A DNA stretch of 64,000 nucleotides from Nocardia anocheti (GCF_029675105.1 NZ_JAQQFV010000012.1:124001-188000), one strand, 5' to 3'. Shown: positions 34,024 through 42,885, counted from the stretch's first letter. The notes: a model not told the origin generated them from the sequence alone. Numbers and translations: made by a program.

Positions 34024-35430
34024 TCAGCGCGGTGGGTTGTCGATCGCGTTCGCCGCGGCGAGAATCTGGCCACCGGTGTCGAGGAGCAGCGCGAAGACAT
34101 CGGCCGACACGGGTCTTCCGTCGCACCACAGCACATTGCACGCGGTCGAGGCGTACGGTCCGACACCGAGCAGGATCTGGGCGACCGTCGCCGGATCGAG
34201 CACCCGCGCCAGTTCGGCGGAGTCCCTGGCCAGCGGTTTGGACGGGTTCGGGTAGGCGTACGGATCGTCGAAGGGTTCGGCGGGAACGTCGGTCACCGCG
34301 GCGGAGATCCGGCGGAACAGTTCCTTGTTGTCGGGATTGCTGGTCCCGGTCAGCAGCGCTTGGAGATTGTTCGGCTCGATCCGCGCCGGAACACCCAGAC
34401 GCACGATCACGAGATCCCTACTCGGGACCACCACGACGAACTGTCCCAGCGAGCCGGAGAAGGCGTAGGTGTCGCGAGGCGAACCGGTGAAGACCGGATG
34501 CTGGTAGAGGGTCGGCGTCGGCACATCCACGCCGCGGTAGGTGTCACCGGCGTTGAGCCACACGAGGAATCCGTAGCCGCCGTTGGCCTCGGTGGGCGAG
34601 GTGGCCTCGCGCAGATAGGCGGGTGAGACGAGCTGGGTCCCGCGCCACGATCCGTCGCGCAGCAGCAGTGTGCCGATGCGGGCCAGATCCGTCGGCCGCA
34701 TGGCGAGCCCGCCGTTGACGGCGGTGTGACCGCTGCGATCACGCAGCCAGACCCAGTTCTCGCGGGCGATCCCCAAGGGGCCGAACAGTTCTCGCTGCGC
34801 GAATTCCTGGAAGTCCAGCCCGGAGGTGATCTCGATGATCCTCGGCAGCAGCGCCAGCACGGCCTGCGCGTACTGGAAGGTCGAGCCGGGCTCGTGGTCC
34901 AGCGGCGTCGACAGCGTGGCGAGCACCTCGTCGGTGGTGAGCGCGGCGATGTCGGCGGGCCAGCTGAAGTGCAGGCCGGTGGTCTGGGTCAGCACCTGAC
35001 GCACCGTCAGCCGGGCGTGCTGCGCGTCGGCCTGCGGGAAGAAGGTACCCAACGGATCGTCGAGCCCGAACAGCCCCAACGTGATCGCCCGCCCGACCGC
35101 GACCGACGCGACACCCTTGCTGGCACTGGCCAGCGGCATCGGCGAATTGCCGGTCGGCGTGTGATCCCCGACCAGGCACCCGTGTCGATACACCTGCACC
35201 GCCACCCCACCCGCCACCCGCCCGAACTCGACCGCGTCCCGCACCGCGCCCGCGTCCATCCCCACCGCGCCCGCGTCCCGCCGCTCGAACGCCGCCCGGG
35301 CCTCCGGCTCCGCGCACACCGAGGCCGGTGCCGGATCGGCGGCGGCCTGCCCGACGACGCCCACCGGGCTCGCGATCGAGAGCGCGGCGAACATGGCGGT
35401 CGCGAGTGCGGCGTGACGGTGGGTGAGCAT
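34024..35430 (-). CDS. Secreted class-C beta-lactamase-like serine hydrolase
   Basis: A 468-aa exported serine hydrolase of the beta-lactamase/transpeptidase-like superfamily. Signal peptide from MLTHRHAAL to about AAADP. The nucleophile tetrad is SASK (PLASASKGVAS), the second motif YAQ (FQYAQAVLALLPRI) replaces the usual YxN, and FSGSLGQFV stands at the third-motif position. Family members are esterases or D-amino-acid peptidases more often than true lactamases. ATG 35430 follows AAGGGGA. It has its own promoter with a TetR-type operator at the transcription start. Confidence 0.85.
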   Translation of the reverse strand: MLTHRHAALATAMFAALSIASPVGVVGQAAADPAPASVCAEPEARAAFERRDAGAVGMDAGAVRDAVEFGRVAGGVAVQVYRHGCLVGDHTPTGNSPMPLASASKGVASVAVGRAITLGLFGLDDPLGTFFPQADAQHARLTVRQVLTQTTGLHFSWPADIAALTTDEVLATLSTPLDHEPGSTFQYAQAVLALLPRIIEITSGLDFQEFAQRELFGPLGIARENWVWLRDRSGHTAVNGGLAMRPTDLARIGTLLLRDGSWRGTQLVSPAYLREATSPTEANGGYGFLVWLNAGDTYRGVDVPTPTLYQHPVFTGSPRDTYAFSGSLGQFVVVVPSRDLVIVRLGVPARIEPNNLQALLTGTSNPDNKELFRRISAAVTDVPAEPFDDPYAYPNPSKPLARDSAELARVLDPATVAQILLGVGPYASTACNVLWCDGRPVSADVFALLLDTGGQILAAANAIDNPPR

Positions 35431-35464
35431 GGCGGAATCCCCTTCTGCGCGAGCGGTGAACGTG

Positions 35465-35484
35465 TTGAGACGCTCACGTCTCAA
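35465..35484. promoter_or_regulatory. TetR-type operator TTGAGACG-N4-CGTCTCAA
   Basis: A perfect palindrome with 8-bp arms and a 4-bp centre. It begins right at the expected transcription start of the serine hydrolase promoter (minus strand), a position where a bound repressor would block initiation. No TetR gene is adjacent, so the repressor is encoded elsewhere. Confidence 0.8.
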
Positions 35485-35486
35485 AA

Positions 35487-35515
35487 AAGATAGCAGTGAG
35501 TGATCTGCGACACAA
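35487..35515 (-). promoter_or_regulatory. Promoter of the secreted serine hydrolase
   Basis: On the minus strand: TTGTGT (35515-35510), 17-bp spacer, TATCTT (35492-35487), a fair match to the housekeeping sigma consensus. The palindrome at 35465-35484 follows directly. Confidence 0.5.
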
Positions 35516-35624
35516 GGCGTGACATGGCACCGGAGACGGTCTCGGCTCCCGGTGATCGGGACCAAATCGGTCAATTGTCTAATTCGCTGTGTGGCCGGGC
35601 CGCGCGGCGGCTACGGTGCCGCGC

Positions 35625-36704
35625 ATGTCTCGTACTCACCGCATCCTCGCGGCCGCCGCGCTGGCCGCTGTCCCGCTCACCGCCGCCGCGCCCGCCCCGG
35701 CGGCTCCGGTCGTGAACAAGGTCGTGGTCATCGGTATCGACGGCACCCTGTGGAGTGAGGTGTCGGCGGCCGACGCGCCCCATCTCGACCGGCTCGCCGC
35801 GCAGGGCACCCTGGCGCGCACCTCCATCGCCCCGCACACCACGATGTCGTGCGTCTCGTGGGCGACGGCGCTGACCGGGGTGTGGGACACCAAACATGGG
35901 ATCCAGGACAACGGAGCCACCTGCGCCGCAGCGCCTTTCGTGCAATATCCGACCGTCTTCACGCAGGTGGAGCGCGAGCGCCCGGCGTTGTCGACGGCCT
36001 CCATCGGCACCTGGGACAAGATCGGCATGATCGCGCGCACGGGTGATCCGCGGGCCGACCGGGTGACCGTCACGCAGATCGACCCCACCGGCGCGGGCGT
36101 CTGCGAGACCACCGCCGACGCGAACGCCACCGCGGCGGCCGTCTCGGCCATCACCGAGCAGGGCACCGATCTGCTGTTCACGCACCTCGACCAGGTGGAC
36201 ATCGTCGGCCACACGCTGCGCCGAATCTGGCCGCAGGCGTATCGCGACGCCATCGGACGCGCGGACGGTCTGGTCGGCGAGATCGCCGACGCGGTGGACG
36301 CGCGGGCGGCCGCGCACCCGAACGAGCGGTGGACGATCCTGGTCACCACCGACCACGGCCACAAGCCGGACGGCGGTCACGGTGGCCAGAGCGCCTACGA
36401 GACAGCGAGTTTCGTGATCGCGCGCGGCCCCGGCTTCGCGGCGGGCACGCAGCACAACGGCTACACCCTCGCCGACATCACACCGACCGTGCTGGACCTG
36501 CTCGATGTCCCCGCGCCCGCGAACCTCGACGGTGCGTCGATGCTGACGGGCGGCTCGGGCGACCCGGCGGCACCCGCGCCGAACACCCCGCCGGTCGACT
36601 CCGGCATCACCGGTTCGTCGTCGGGTTCGGCACAGGCGGCCATGGTGGCGAATCCGCTGTGCGTCCTGGGAACCGGTTCCGCGAGCGGTTCATTCGAGCG
36701 ATGA
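35625..36704 (+). CDS. Secreted alkaline-phosphatase-superfamily phosphodiesterase
   Basis: A 359-aa exported protein. Signal from MSRTHRIL ending APAAP. Metal-dependent phosphodiesterase/nucleotide pyrophosphatase type: VVIGIDGTLW (first Asp), catalytic Thr in IAPHTTMSCVSWATALTG, FTHLDQVDIVGH (Asp and His) and VTTDHGHKPDGGHGG (Asp-His, His). All metal ligands appear present. A Pro/Ser/Gly-rich tail of about 50 residues follows the catalytic domain. Divergent from the serine hydrolase. Confidence 0.85.
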   Translation: MSRTHRILAAAALAAVPLTAAAPAPAAPVVNKVVVIGIDGTLWSEVSAADAPHLDRLAAQGTLARTSIAPHTTMSCVSWATALTGVWDTKHGIQDNGATCAAAPFVQYPTVFTQVERERPALSTASIGTWDKIGMIARTGDPRADRVTVTQIDPTGAGVCETTADANATAAAVSAITEQGTDLLFTHLDQVDIVGHTLRRIWPQAYRDAIGRADGLVGEIADAVDARAAAHPNERWTILVTTDHGHKPDGGHGGQSAYETASFVIARGPGFAAGTQHNGYTLADITPTVLDLLDVPAPANLDGASMLTGGSGDPAAPAPNTPPVDSGITGSSSGSAQAAMVANPLCVLGTGSASGSFER

Positions 36705-36717
36705 GACGGACCGCGGC

Positions 36718-37431
36718 TCAGGCGTCTTCGAGGCGTTTGGGTACGTAGTCGACGAGATATCGGCCGAAGAAGTCGACGAGGTCGCTCGGATACGCCTGAA
36801 CGCACGACAGCGCGTAGTCGAGCACCAGGCCGAAGCGGTTTCGACCGGAGCCCACATAGTGGTATCTCGGCTCGAGGGTGTCGAGCATCTCCTGGTAGAG
36901 GTCCCGCACGTCGAGGAAGTCCAACAGTTCCACCAGATCCCAGCGCGCGATGTCGACCCCGGGGTCGCCGCTGGAGACCACCGATCGTCCCCCGTCGCTT
37001 CCACGCACCCGTTCGCCGCGCGCGAGTGCGCGGGCGCGCTCCCTGTCGAGGAAATGGAAGGGCCCGGCGGCTTCGACATACGCCCATTCGTCGAACCGCG
37101 GACTCTCGTAGACCTCCCCGCTGGGCAAGCTCGCCACCCTGTTCGTGTAGCCGAGTCCGCGCCGAGGTAGGTCACGCACCTGGCCGTCGCCGCCTCGGAT
37201 CGGGACCACGTCCTCGATCGTCGAGATCCAGATGGCGGCCTCACGGCGGAATGTGTCACGTTCCGGGAATTTCCGGACGCACCCGAGATGGTAGGAGCCC
37301 CAGAAGTAGTTCGCGTTCTCCTGCCACGAGGCGCGCATCTGGTGGTAGGGCGGCAACGACTCCGCCCACCCGTCGACCTCCAGCACGAATCGCCCACAGA
37401 ACCGGCACGCGTCCTCGTCATCGATCACCAT
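36718..37431 (-). CDS. Uncharacterised protein with a Cys2-His-Cys site
   Basis: A 237-aa soluble protein with no signal or membrane segment. An N-terminal CRFCG and a later YHLGC (about 45 residues apart) could form one zinc site. The rest is acidic and aromatic-rich (Trp, Tyr, Phe) and predicted mixed alpha/beta. Start ATG 37431. It lies 9 bp downstream of another unknown gene on the same strand, so both are probably made together. I recognise no family. Codon use is slightly less GC-biased than neighbours by eye. Confidence 0.65.
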   Translation of the reverse strand: MVIDDEDACRFCGRFVLEVDGWAESLPPYHQMRASWQENANYFWGSYHLGCVRKFPERDTFRREAAIWISTIEDVVPIRGGDGQVRDLPRRGLGYTNRVASLPSGEVYESPRFDEWAYVEAAGPFHFLDRERARALARGERVRGSDGGRSVVSSGDPGVDIARWDLVELLDFLDVRDLYQEMLDTLEPRYHYVGSGRNRFGLVLDYALSCVQAYPSDLVDFFGRYLVDYVPKRLEDA

Positions 37432-37440
37432 GTCACCGCC

Positions 37441-38082
37441 TCAGCTCGCGGCCAGGACGGCGGGGTCGACGTACCGGGGATCGCGGGCGATCGCCGCGAA
37501 ACCCGACGCGTCGTCGGCATCGACGGATTCCTCCACCCGGGCCAGTCGGACGAGCAGATCGAAGTAGCTCGATTCCGCCGCCCGCAACCCCGCGATCGTC
37601 GTCGTGAGGTCGGTGCCGCCGGTGAACCGCGCCCCGTCGACACCTACCCGCAGGGTCGCCAACCAGCTGTCCGAATCGGCGGCGAACATCGACCCGCTGG
37701 TCTCGGCCCAGAACAACACCGTGCTCGGCGCCGCCTCGGAACTCCGGCGCCCGGCCGCCGCGAGCAGGGCGAGTGCGGTGTAGACGTTCGACTCGCAGAA
37801 CCCGAAGTGCATCAGATACGCCTCGAGCGCGCTTTCCCGATATCGCAGGACATAGGTGAGTCCACCGGTGTCCTGCCCGAAGCAGTCGGCGAAGTACTCC
37901 CGCGGTGTCACCCCCTGCTCGGCCAGCCGCCAATCCGGTGCCTTCCCATGCCAATACCAGTGCTCATACATGGCATCGCGGTTCTCGATGGCCTCCGGTC
38001 CCGGCACCGGGGTCGTCAACCATCGCTCGAAAGCCGAGCGCTCCATGGGAATTCGAGCGGCGACGACAAACGTGTCCGACAC
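37441..38082 (-). CDS. Uncharacterised acidic protein
   Basis: A 213-aa cytoplasmic protein from GTG 38082 (MSDTFVVAARIPM), preceded by GAGGAG. A longer reading to 38190 has an Arg/Gly-rich start unlike protein and is rejected. The N-terminal half is rich in Trp and Tyr (YEHWYWHGKAPDW) and the middle has FWAETSGSMF. No known motif. Together with the 36718 gene it makes an uncharacterised two-gene operon. A toxin-immunity or partner pair is possible but nothing in sequence proves it. Confidence 0.65.
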   Translation of the reverse strand: MSDTFVVAARIPMERSAFERWLTTPVPGPEAIENRDAMYEHWYWHGKAPDWRLAEQGVTPREYFADCFGQDTGGLTYVLRYRESALEAYLMHFGFCESNVYTALALLAAAGRRSSEAAPSTVLFWAETSGSMFAADSDSWLATLRVGVDGARFTGGTDLTTTIAGLRAAESSYFDLLVRLARVEESVDADDASGFAAIARDPRYVDPAVLAAS

Positions 38083-38164
38083 GACCGGCTCCTCATCGAT
38101 CTGGCAGGCGCCGACTGCTCCCCGCCCACGCGCCATCCTAGAACGTGTCGCAGGCGGGTGCCCG

Positions 38165-38890
38165 TCACCAGGGAACCGTTCCTGCGTCATCGAAGAACCC
38201 GCCGGTCGGACCGTCGTCGGGCAGGGTCGCGAGGCGAATCGCGATGGCCGCGCCCTGCCGCGGTGTGCGGACGCCGCGAAAACCGTTGAGATCGGTGGCG
38301 GTGAAACCGGGACAACCGGCGTTGATCAGGATGTTGGTGTCACCCAGTTCCTTGCCGTACTGGACGGTGAGGGCGTTGAGGAAGGTCTTCGAGGCCGCGT
38401 AGGCGGCGGGAACCGGCCCCATCTCGATGCCGGGCGTCGTGTGTACGGCGAGCGAGCCGACGGTACTGGACATGTTGACGATGCGCGGTGCGGCCGAGGC
38501 GCGCAGCAGCGGCAGCATCGCGTTGGTCACCCGGACGACCCCGATCACGTTGGTTTCCACGATGATTCGCACCGTCGCCGGATCGACCGTGGTCGGTGTC
38601 TGCGGCAGCTCGCCGGTGATCGCGGCATTGTTGACCAGCACGTCGAGCCCTCCGGCGCGGTCGGCGAGGAGGTCGGCCGCCGCGGCCACACTCGCGTCGT
38701 CGGTCACGTCGAGCGGCACACCGAACGCGTCGGTCCCGGCCGCGCGCAACTTCTCCACCGCGGTGTCGCCACGTCGCCGATCACGCGCACCCACCCCGAT
38801 GCGCCATCCGAGCGCGCCCAAACCAGCGGCGATCTCGTATCCGATTCCCTTGTTGGCGCCCGTCACCAGCGCGATCGTCTGTTCACTCAC
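38165..38890 (-). CDS. Short-chain dehydrogenase divergent from LysR
   Basis: Carbonyl-reductase-type SDR, 241 aa: TGANKGIGYEIA, VGARDRRRG (Arg, NADP(H)-type), NNAAITG, Ser in NMSSTVGSL, and AAYAASKTFL for Tyr-Lys. TGANKGIG is characteristic of the CBR1-like group. Start GTG 38890. A LysR box lies 57 bp upstream between it and the LysR gene, so it is the probable regulated target. Confidence 0.87.
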   Translation of the reverse strand: MSEQTIALVTGANKGIGYEIAAGLGALGWRIGVGARDRRRGDTAVEKLRAAGTDAFGVPLDVTDDASVAAAADLLADRAGGLDVLVNNAAITGELPQTPTTVDPATVRIIVETNVIGVVRVTNAMLPLLRASAAPRIVNMSSTVGSLAVHTTPGIEMGPVPAAYAASKTFLNALTVQYGKELGDTNILINAGCPGFTATDLNGFRGVRTPRQGAAIAIRLATLPDDGPTGGFFDDAGTVPW

Positions 38891-38946
38891 GGTGCCGATC
38901 CTGCGGGAAGCGCGGACGCGGCGTCCAAGACCCATCGGGTGGGCGG

Positions 38947-38965
38947 CGATACCGCACGGGTATCG
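38947..38965. promoter_or_regulatory. LysR-type T-N11-A operator
   Basis: Perfect palindrome CGATACC-N5-GGTATCG containing T(38950)-N11-A(38962), the classic LysR recognition pattern. It lies between the SDR and LysR start codons, 30 bp before the LysR start. Confidence 0.75.
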
Positions 38966-38995
38966 GTCGTGGTCACCGCCGGATACCATGACCCG

Positions 38996-39835
38996 GTGGA
39001 GACGCGGGAGATGCGGTATTTCGTCGCCGTGGCCGAGGAACTGCACTTCGGGCGCGCGGCACAACGGCTCTCGATCGCGCAACCGCCGCTCTCGCGGGCC
39101 ATCCAGCAGCTCGAACGGCGCCTCGGAGTCGTGCTGCTGCACCGCGCCTCGCGCGCGATCACGTTGACCGAGGCCGGGTCGGTGCTGTTGCGGGAGGCCC
39201 GGCTCGCCCTCGAAGCGGTCGAGGCGGCCGAACACCGCACCCGTCGCGCCGCCCCCGAACGGCCGGGTGTGGTGCTGGCGGTCAAGGCGGGAGCGTCCAG
39301 AGAACTGCTGTCGAAGCTGTTGGACGCCTATGCCGCCGAACCCGGCGCGGTCGCCGTCGAGGTGCTGCTCTGCGGGCCCGGCGAACCGGAAGGACTGCTA
39401 CGCGCCGGGCGTGCTGACGTCGCCCTGCTCCAGCGGCCCTACGACCGGACGGCCGGATTCGACACCGAGGATCTGCACACCGAACAGCAGATCGTGGTGC
39501 TGCCCGCCGGGCACCACCTCGCTGACCGAACTCACGTGTCGATGACCGAGATCGACGCCCTGACGGATCTTCCCCTGCCACGGTGGCCGCGCCGGGACGG
39601 CAGCTATCCCGACGGCCCCGGGCCGAAAGTCCGCGATCTCACCCAGCTGACCCAGCTGATCACGCTCGGACGGGCCTGCGCACTCATGCCCGAGTCGCTG
39701 CGCGCCCAGCTCCGCGACGATCACGCCCTCGTGCCGGTGCCGGACGCCCGGCCCGTCACGACCGTCATCGCCTGGCCACCACACAGCAGATCCCACGCCG
39801 TCGCCGACCTCGTCCGTACGGCGACACGCCTCTAG
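38996..39835 (+). CDS. LysR-family regulator
   Basis: A 279-aa regulator. N-terminal HTH: MRYFVAVAEELHFGRAAQRLSIAQPPLSRAIQQLE in part; effector domain from about residue 90. GTG 38996 is the start giving METREMRYFV. Probably autoregulated and an activator of the divergent SDR when it binds its ligand. The effector is unknown. Confidence 0.9.
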   Translation: METREMRYFVAVAEELHFGRAAQRLSIAQPPLSRAIQQLERRLGVVLLHRASRAITLTEAGSVLLREARLALEAVEAAEHRTRRAAPERPGVVLAVKAGASRELLSKLLDAYAAEPGAVAVEVLLCGPGEPEGLLRAGRADVALLQRPYDRTAGFDTEDLHTEQQIVVLPAGHHLADRTHVSMTEIDALTDLPLPRWPRRDGSYPDGPGPKVRDLTQLTQLITLGRACALMPESLRAQLRDDHALVPVPDARPVTTVIAWPPHSRSHAVADLVRTATRL

Positions 39836-39849
39836 CCCGGCCACCTACG

Positions 39850-40185
39850 TCATGGCTGGAATTGCTGAACGAACACGGTGTCGACCCCGATCGGGCCCAC
39901 CGCCGACGCGCCGCCCGGATGACCGAGCGGCGCGTCCCGACCCGGCAGCGTTTCGGCGAAGAACCGCGCGTTCTCGGCGATGAACTCCTCCTGGCCAGCG
40001 GGCATGTCGTCGATGTAGTAGATCGCCTCCACCGGGCACGCCGGTTCGCACGCACCACACTGGGTGCACTCGTCGGGCTGGATGTAGGCCATCCGATTGC
40101 CCTCGAAGATGCAATCGACCGGGCACTCGTCGACACAGGCACGATCCAGCACATCCACACACGCGGCACCGATCACGAACGTCAC
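39850..40185 (-). CDS. fdxA: 7Fe ferredoxin
   Basis: A 111-aa ferredoxin. First cluster: Cys9 and Cys17 with CPVDC (3Fe-4S arrangement, DECPVDCIFEG); second: CTQCGACEPACP (4Fe-4S) with the cross-pattern typical of FdxA/FdxC. Carries electrons to cytochromes P450 or other oxygenases. Start GTG 40185 after AGGAGGA. Tail of about 30 residues beyond the clusters is usual for the actinobacterial form. Convergent with LysR (14 bp). Confidence 0.93.
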   Translation of the reverse strand: MTFVIGAACVDVLDRACVDECPVDCIFEGNRMAYIQPDECTQCGACEPACPVEAIYYIDDMPAGQEEFIAENARFFAETLPGRDAPLGHPGGASAVGPIGVDTVFVQQFQP

Positions 40186-40386
40186 ACTGTCCTCCTCCGC
40201 CGAACGACCCCACGAACCGGGCTCACCCCCGATCCTGCGCCGTGCCGGGCCAGCGCAGTAGTGGTCAGCTGCCTACGACCTCATCAGTGAGCCTTATGGG
40301 TTGCCTCACCGTTCGGCCGCACCGATGACTTTCCGGCGATTCCGTCGTCTGTATCTCCAGGCACCGACAGACAGGAGAGTCCCGCC

Positions 40387-41250
40387 ATGACGAAACCGCC
40401 GCGACGCGAGGTGACCTCGATCCGGGCGAACGGCGTGGCTCTCGGCATCGAGAGCTTCGGCCGCCCGGACGACCCGTTGGTGCTGCTGGCCGGTGGCACG
40501 ACGATGCTGTCCTGGCCGGACGCGCTCTGCGCGCGGCTCGCGTCCGGTGGACGCCGCGTGGTCCGCTACGACCTGCGTGACTCCGGCGCATCGACAACCC
40601 TCGACCCGGAGAATCCCGCCTATGATCTGCGGGATCTCGTCGCCGACGCGGCCGCGCTGGTCGCGGCGCTCGGAGCCGCGACAGCGCATCTCGGTGGCAT
40701 CGGCGTCGGCGGGATGGTCGCCCAGGTCGCCGCGCTGGACCACCCCGACCTGTTCACGGCACTGACCTTGGTCGGCACCAGGCCGGTGGCGCCGGGCCCG
40801 ATCGACGACGACCTGCCCGACCACGAGCTCACGGTCCTGGGTGACCTGTTCGCCCGCCCGCAGCCGGACTGGGCCGACCGGGACGCCGTCGCGTCGTTCG
40901 CCGCCGAGGCCGCCGAGTCGCTGGGCGACGACCCGGCGGAGACGCGGATGACGGCGGCGCGGATCTGGGACCGGACACCCACCAGCGATCCCGCGATCCA
41001 CCAGGCGAACCAACTCGGAATGGTGTTCTCCCGGCTCGACTGCGCGCCCCGCTGGCGGGAGCGACTCGACGCACTCGAGGTGCCCACTCTCGTGGTGCAC
41101 GGTCGCGCGGACCCGTTCTTCCCGGTGGGCAACGGCGAGGCTCTCGCCGCCGAGATCCCCGGCGCGCGCCTGCTCGTCCTCGACGACATGGGTACCGCCC
41201 TGCGCGAATCCTCCGCCGACCTGGTCGCCCGAGCGATGCTCGCGCGGTAG
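40387..41250 (+). CDS. Alpha/beta-hydrolase fold protein lacking catalytic Ser and His
   Basis: A 287-aa protein with the full fold of the 3-oxoadipate-lactonase-like hydrolases (LVLLAGGTTMLSW, YDLRDSGAST, the acid in HGRADPFFP). The elbow normally GxSxGG reads GIGVGG with Gly106 in the Ser position. The C-terminal MGHA-type motif reads MGTA with Thr270 in place of His. Two of three triad residues are gone, so ordinary hydrolase activity is not expected. The frame is intact and codon use normal, which argues for a kept non-hydrolytic role such as ligand binding. ATG 40387 after ACAGGAGA. Confidence 0.85.
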   Translation: MTKPPRREVTSIRANGVALGIESFGRPDDPLVLLAGGTTMLSWPDALCARLASGGRRVVRYDLRDSGASTTLDPENPAYDLRDLVADAAALVAALGAATAHLGGIGVGGMVAQVAALDHPDLFTALTLVGTRPVAPGPIDDDLPDHELTVLGDLFARPQPDWADRDAVASFAAEAAESLGDDPAETRMTAARIWDRTPTSDPAIHQANQLGMVFSRLDCAPRWRERLDALEVPTLVVHGRADPFFPVGNGEALAAEIPGARLLVLDDMGTALRESSADLVARAMLAR

Positions 41251-41340
41251 CGGTCCCGGCGCAGGTCGGCGCGGTAGCCTGGCCTTGGCTCCATCCCCGA
41301 CAGACTCGGGCCGTTTCCACCTGCGTGGAGAGGATGCGTT

Positions 41341-42237
41341 GTGGATGTACTCGTAGCCGGGTCGACAGGGTTCATCGGGCGGCGGCTGTGCCCCTACCTC
41401 GAGGAGTCCGGGCACAGCGTGCGGGCGATGACCAGGCACCCGGACGACTATCGCGGAGCGGGTACGCCGGTCGGCGCCGATGTCGCCGACCCCGATTCGC
41501 TGGACGCGGCGCTGCGCGGAACCGACGGCGCCTACTACCTCGTGCACTCGCTGGCCGAGGAGGACTTCGAGCGCCGCGACGCCGAGGCCGCACGCAACTT
41601 CGGTCGGGCCGCCGCGCGAGTCGGAGTGGAACGCATCATCTATCTCGGCGGACTCGGCGACGACGGCGACCGCCTGTCGGCGCATCTGCGCAGCCGCAGG
41701 CAGGTCGAGACGCTGCTGGGCGAGGCGGGCGTCCCCGTCACCACCCTGCGGGCCGGGATCATCGTCGGGCATGGCGGGATCTCCTGGGAGATCACCCGTC
41801 AGCTGGTCGAGCATCTGCCCGCGATGATCACCCCGAGGTGGGTACGCACCCGCACGCAACCGATCGCGGTCGACGACGTGATCCGCTACCTGGCGGGCGT
41901 ACTCGACGATGCCCGAACGGTGGGCCACACCTACGAGATCGGCGGGCCGGACGTGCTGGCCTACATCGACATGATGCGGCGGGTGGCGCGTATCCAGGGG
42001 CGGCCGACGCCGATCGTGCCCGTCCCTCTGCTGTCGCCTCGGCTGTCCTCCCGGTGGCTCGCGCTGGTCACCGATGTCGATGTCCGGACCGGCCGGTCAC
42101 TGGTCGATTCGATGGTCAACGAGGTCGTCGTGCACGACACCAGCATTCGCGAGATCCTGCCGTTCGAGACGATCGGTTACGACGAGGCGGTCCTGCGCGC
42201 GCTGGGCGAACGCGTCGGATTGCGGTACGACGCATGA
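41341..42237 (+). CDS. NAD(P)-binding epimerase/NmrA-like protein
   Basis: A 298-aa Rossmann protein of the atypical SDR group (NAD(P)H-binding, YwnB/complex-I-chaperone-like): AGSTGFIGRRL for the cofactor, YYLVHSLAEEDF, ERIIYLGGLG, TTLRAGIIVGHGG and the C-terminal YEIGGPDVLAYIDMM. It lacks a classical YxxxK, so a chaperone- or quinone-related role is possible. GTG 41341 with GGAGAGGA upstream. Overlaps the CPBP gene by ATGA. Confidence 0.85.
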   Translation: MDVLVAGSTGFIGRRLCPYLEESGHSVRAMTRHPDDYRGAGTPVGADVADPDSLDAALRGTDGAYYLVHSLAEEDFERRDAEAARNFGRAAARVGVERIIYLGGLGDDGDRLSAHLRSRRQVETLLGEAGVPVTTLRAGIIVGHGGISWEITRQLVEHLPAMITPRWVRTRTQPIAVDDVIRYLAGVLDDARTVGHTYEIGGPDVLAYIDMMRRVARIQGRPTPIVPVPLLSPRLSSRWLALVTDVDVRTGRSLVDSMVNEVVVHDTSIREILPFETIGYDEAVLRALGERVGLRYDA

Positions 42238-42884
42238 GAACCCGCTCGTCACCGAGGCGGGACGGTGCGCGTCGTCGGCAGGTGGTCGCCGTCGGCCTGA
42301 CCGGTACGGCGTTGCTGGGCGCGTCGCTGGCCGCGCCGCCGGGCGGCAGACGCTTCTACGGCCTCACCTTCGCCACGGCCGCCACCCTGACCCTCGGCGG
42401 TCTGGCCACCACTCCGCCGTCCGTGGAGCCCCGCGATGAGCGGATGGTCGTCCCGGCGGCTACCGGTGTCGCGGCCTTCGGGGTGTTCTACGGTTGTGCG
42501 TTGATCGCCCGACGAATTCCGGTGTTGCGCAAGGCGATCACCAACCTCATGCGCTACGCGGACCAGGGCCGCACACCGGCGGTTCTGCTGACGGCGTTGG
42601 CCAACGGGGCAGCCGAGGAGGTCTTCTTCCGGGGCGCCGTCTATCGCGCCGCGCCGTGTAAGCCCGTCGCCGTCTCCACGGGCGCCTACATTCTCACCAC
42701 CGCCGCGACCCGCAATCCGGCGTTGGTGCTCGCCGCGGCGGTCATGGGCACACTGTTCGGCCTCCAACGCCGCGCCACCGGCGGTATCCGGGCCTCCCTC
42801 ATCGCCCATCTGACCTGGTCCACCCTCATGTTGCACTTCATGCCACCGCTGTTCCTCGACGACCACGCTCACCCGACGGCGTGA
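42234..42884 (+). CDS. CPBP-family intramembrane protease
   Basis: A 216-aa membrane protein with about five to six helices. The CPBP/Abi motif is present: GAAEEVFFRGAVY (EExxxR), a FGLQRR segment and the metal His in LIAHLTWS. Related to Rce1-type prenyl proteases and bacteriocin-immunity proteins. Start ATG 42234 overlaps the epimerase-like gene, so they are made together; the connection is unexplained. Convergent with the MFS gene, 1 bp apart. Confidence 0.85.
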   Translation: MRTRSSPRRDGARRRQVVAVGLTGTALLGASLAAPPGGRRFYGLTFATAATLTLGGLATTPPSVEPRDERMVVPAATGVAAFGVFYGCALIARRIPVLRKAITNLMRYADQGRTPAVLLTALANGAAEEVFFRGAVYRAAPCKPVAVSTGAYILTTAATRNPALVLAAAVMGTLFGLQRRATGGIRASLIAHLTWSTLMLHFMPPLFLDDHAHPTA

Positions 42885-42885
42885 A

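Noticed and set aside
40287..40309. GTGAG-N13-CTCAC inverted repeat upstream of the inactive hydrolase gene
   Set aside because: Short arms and wide spacing, no resemblance to an IdeR/Fur box or other known site; probably chance.
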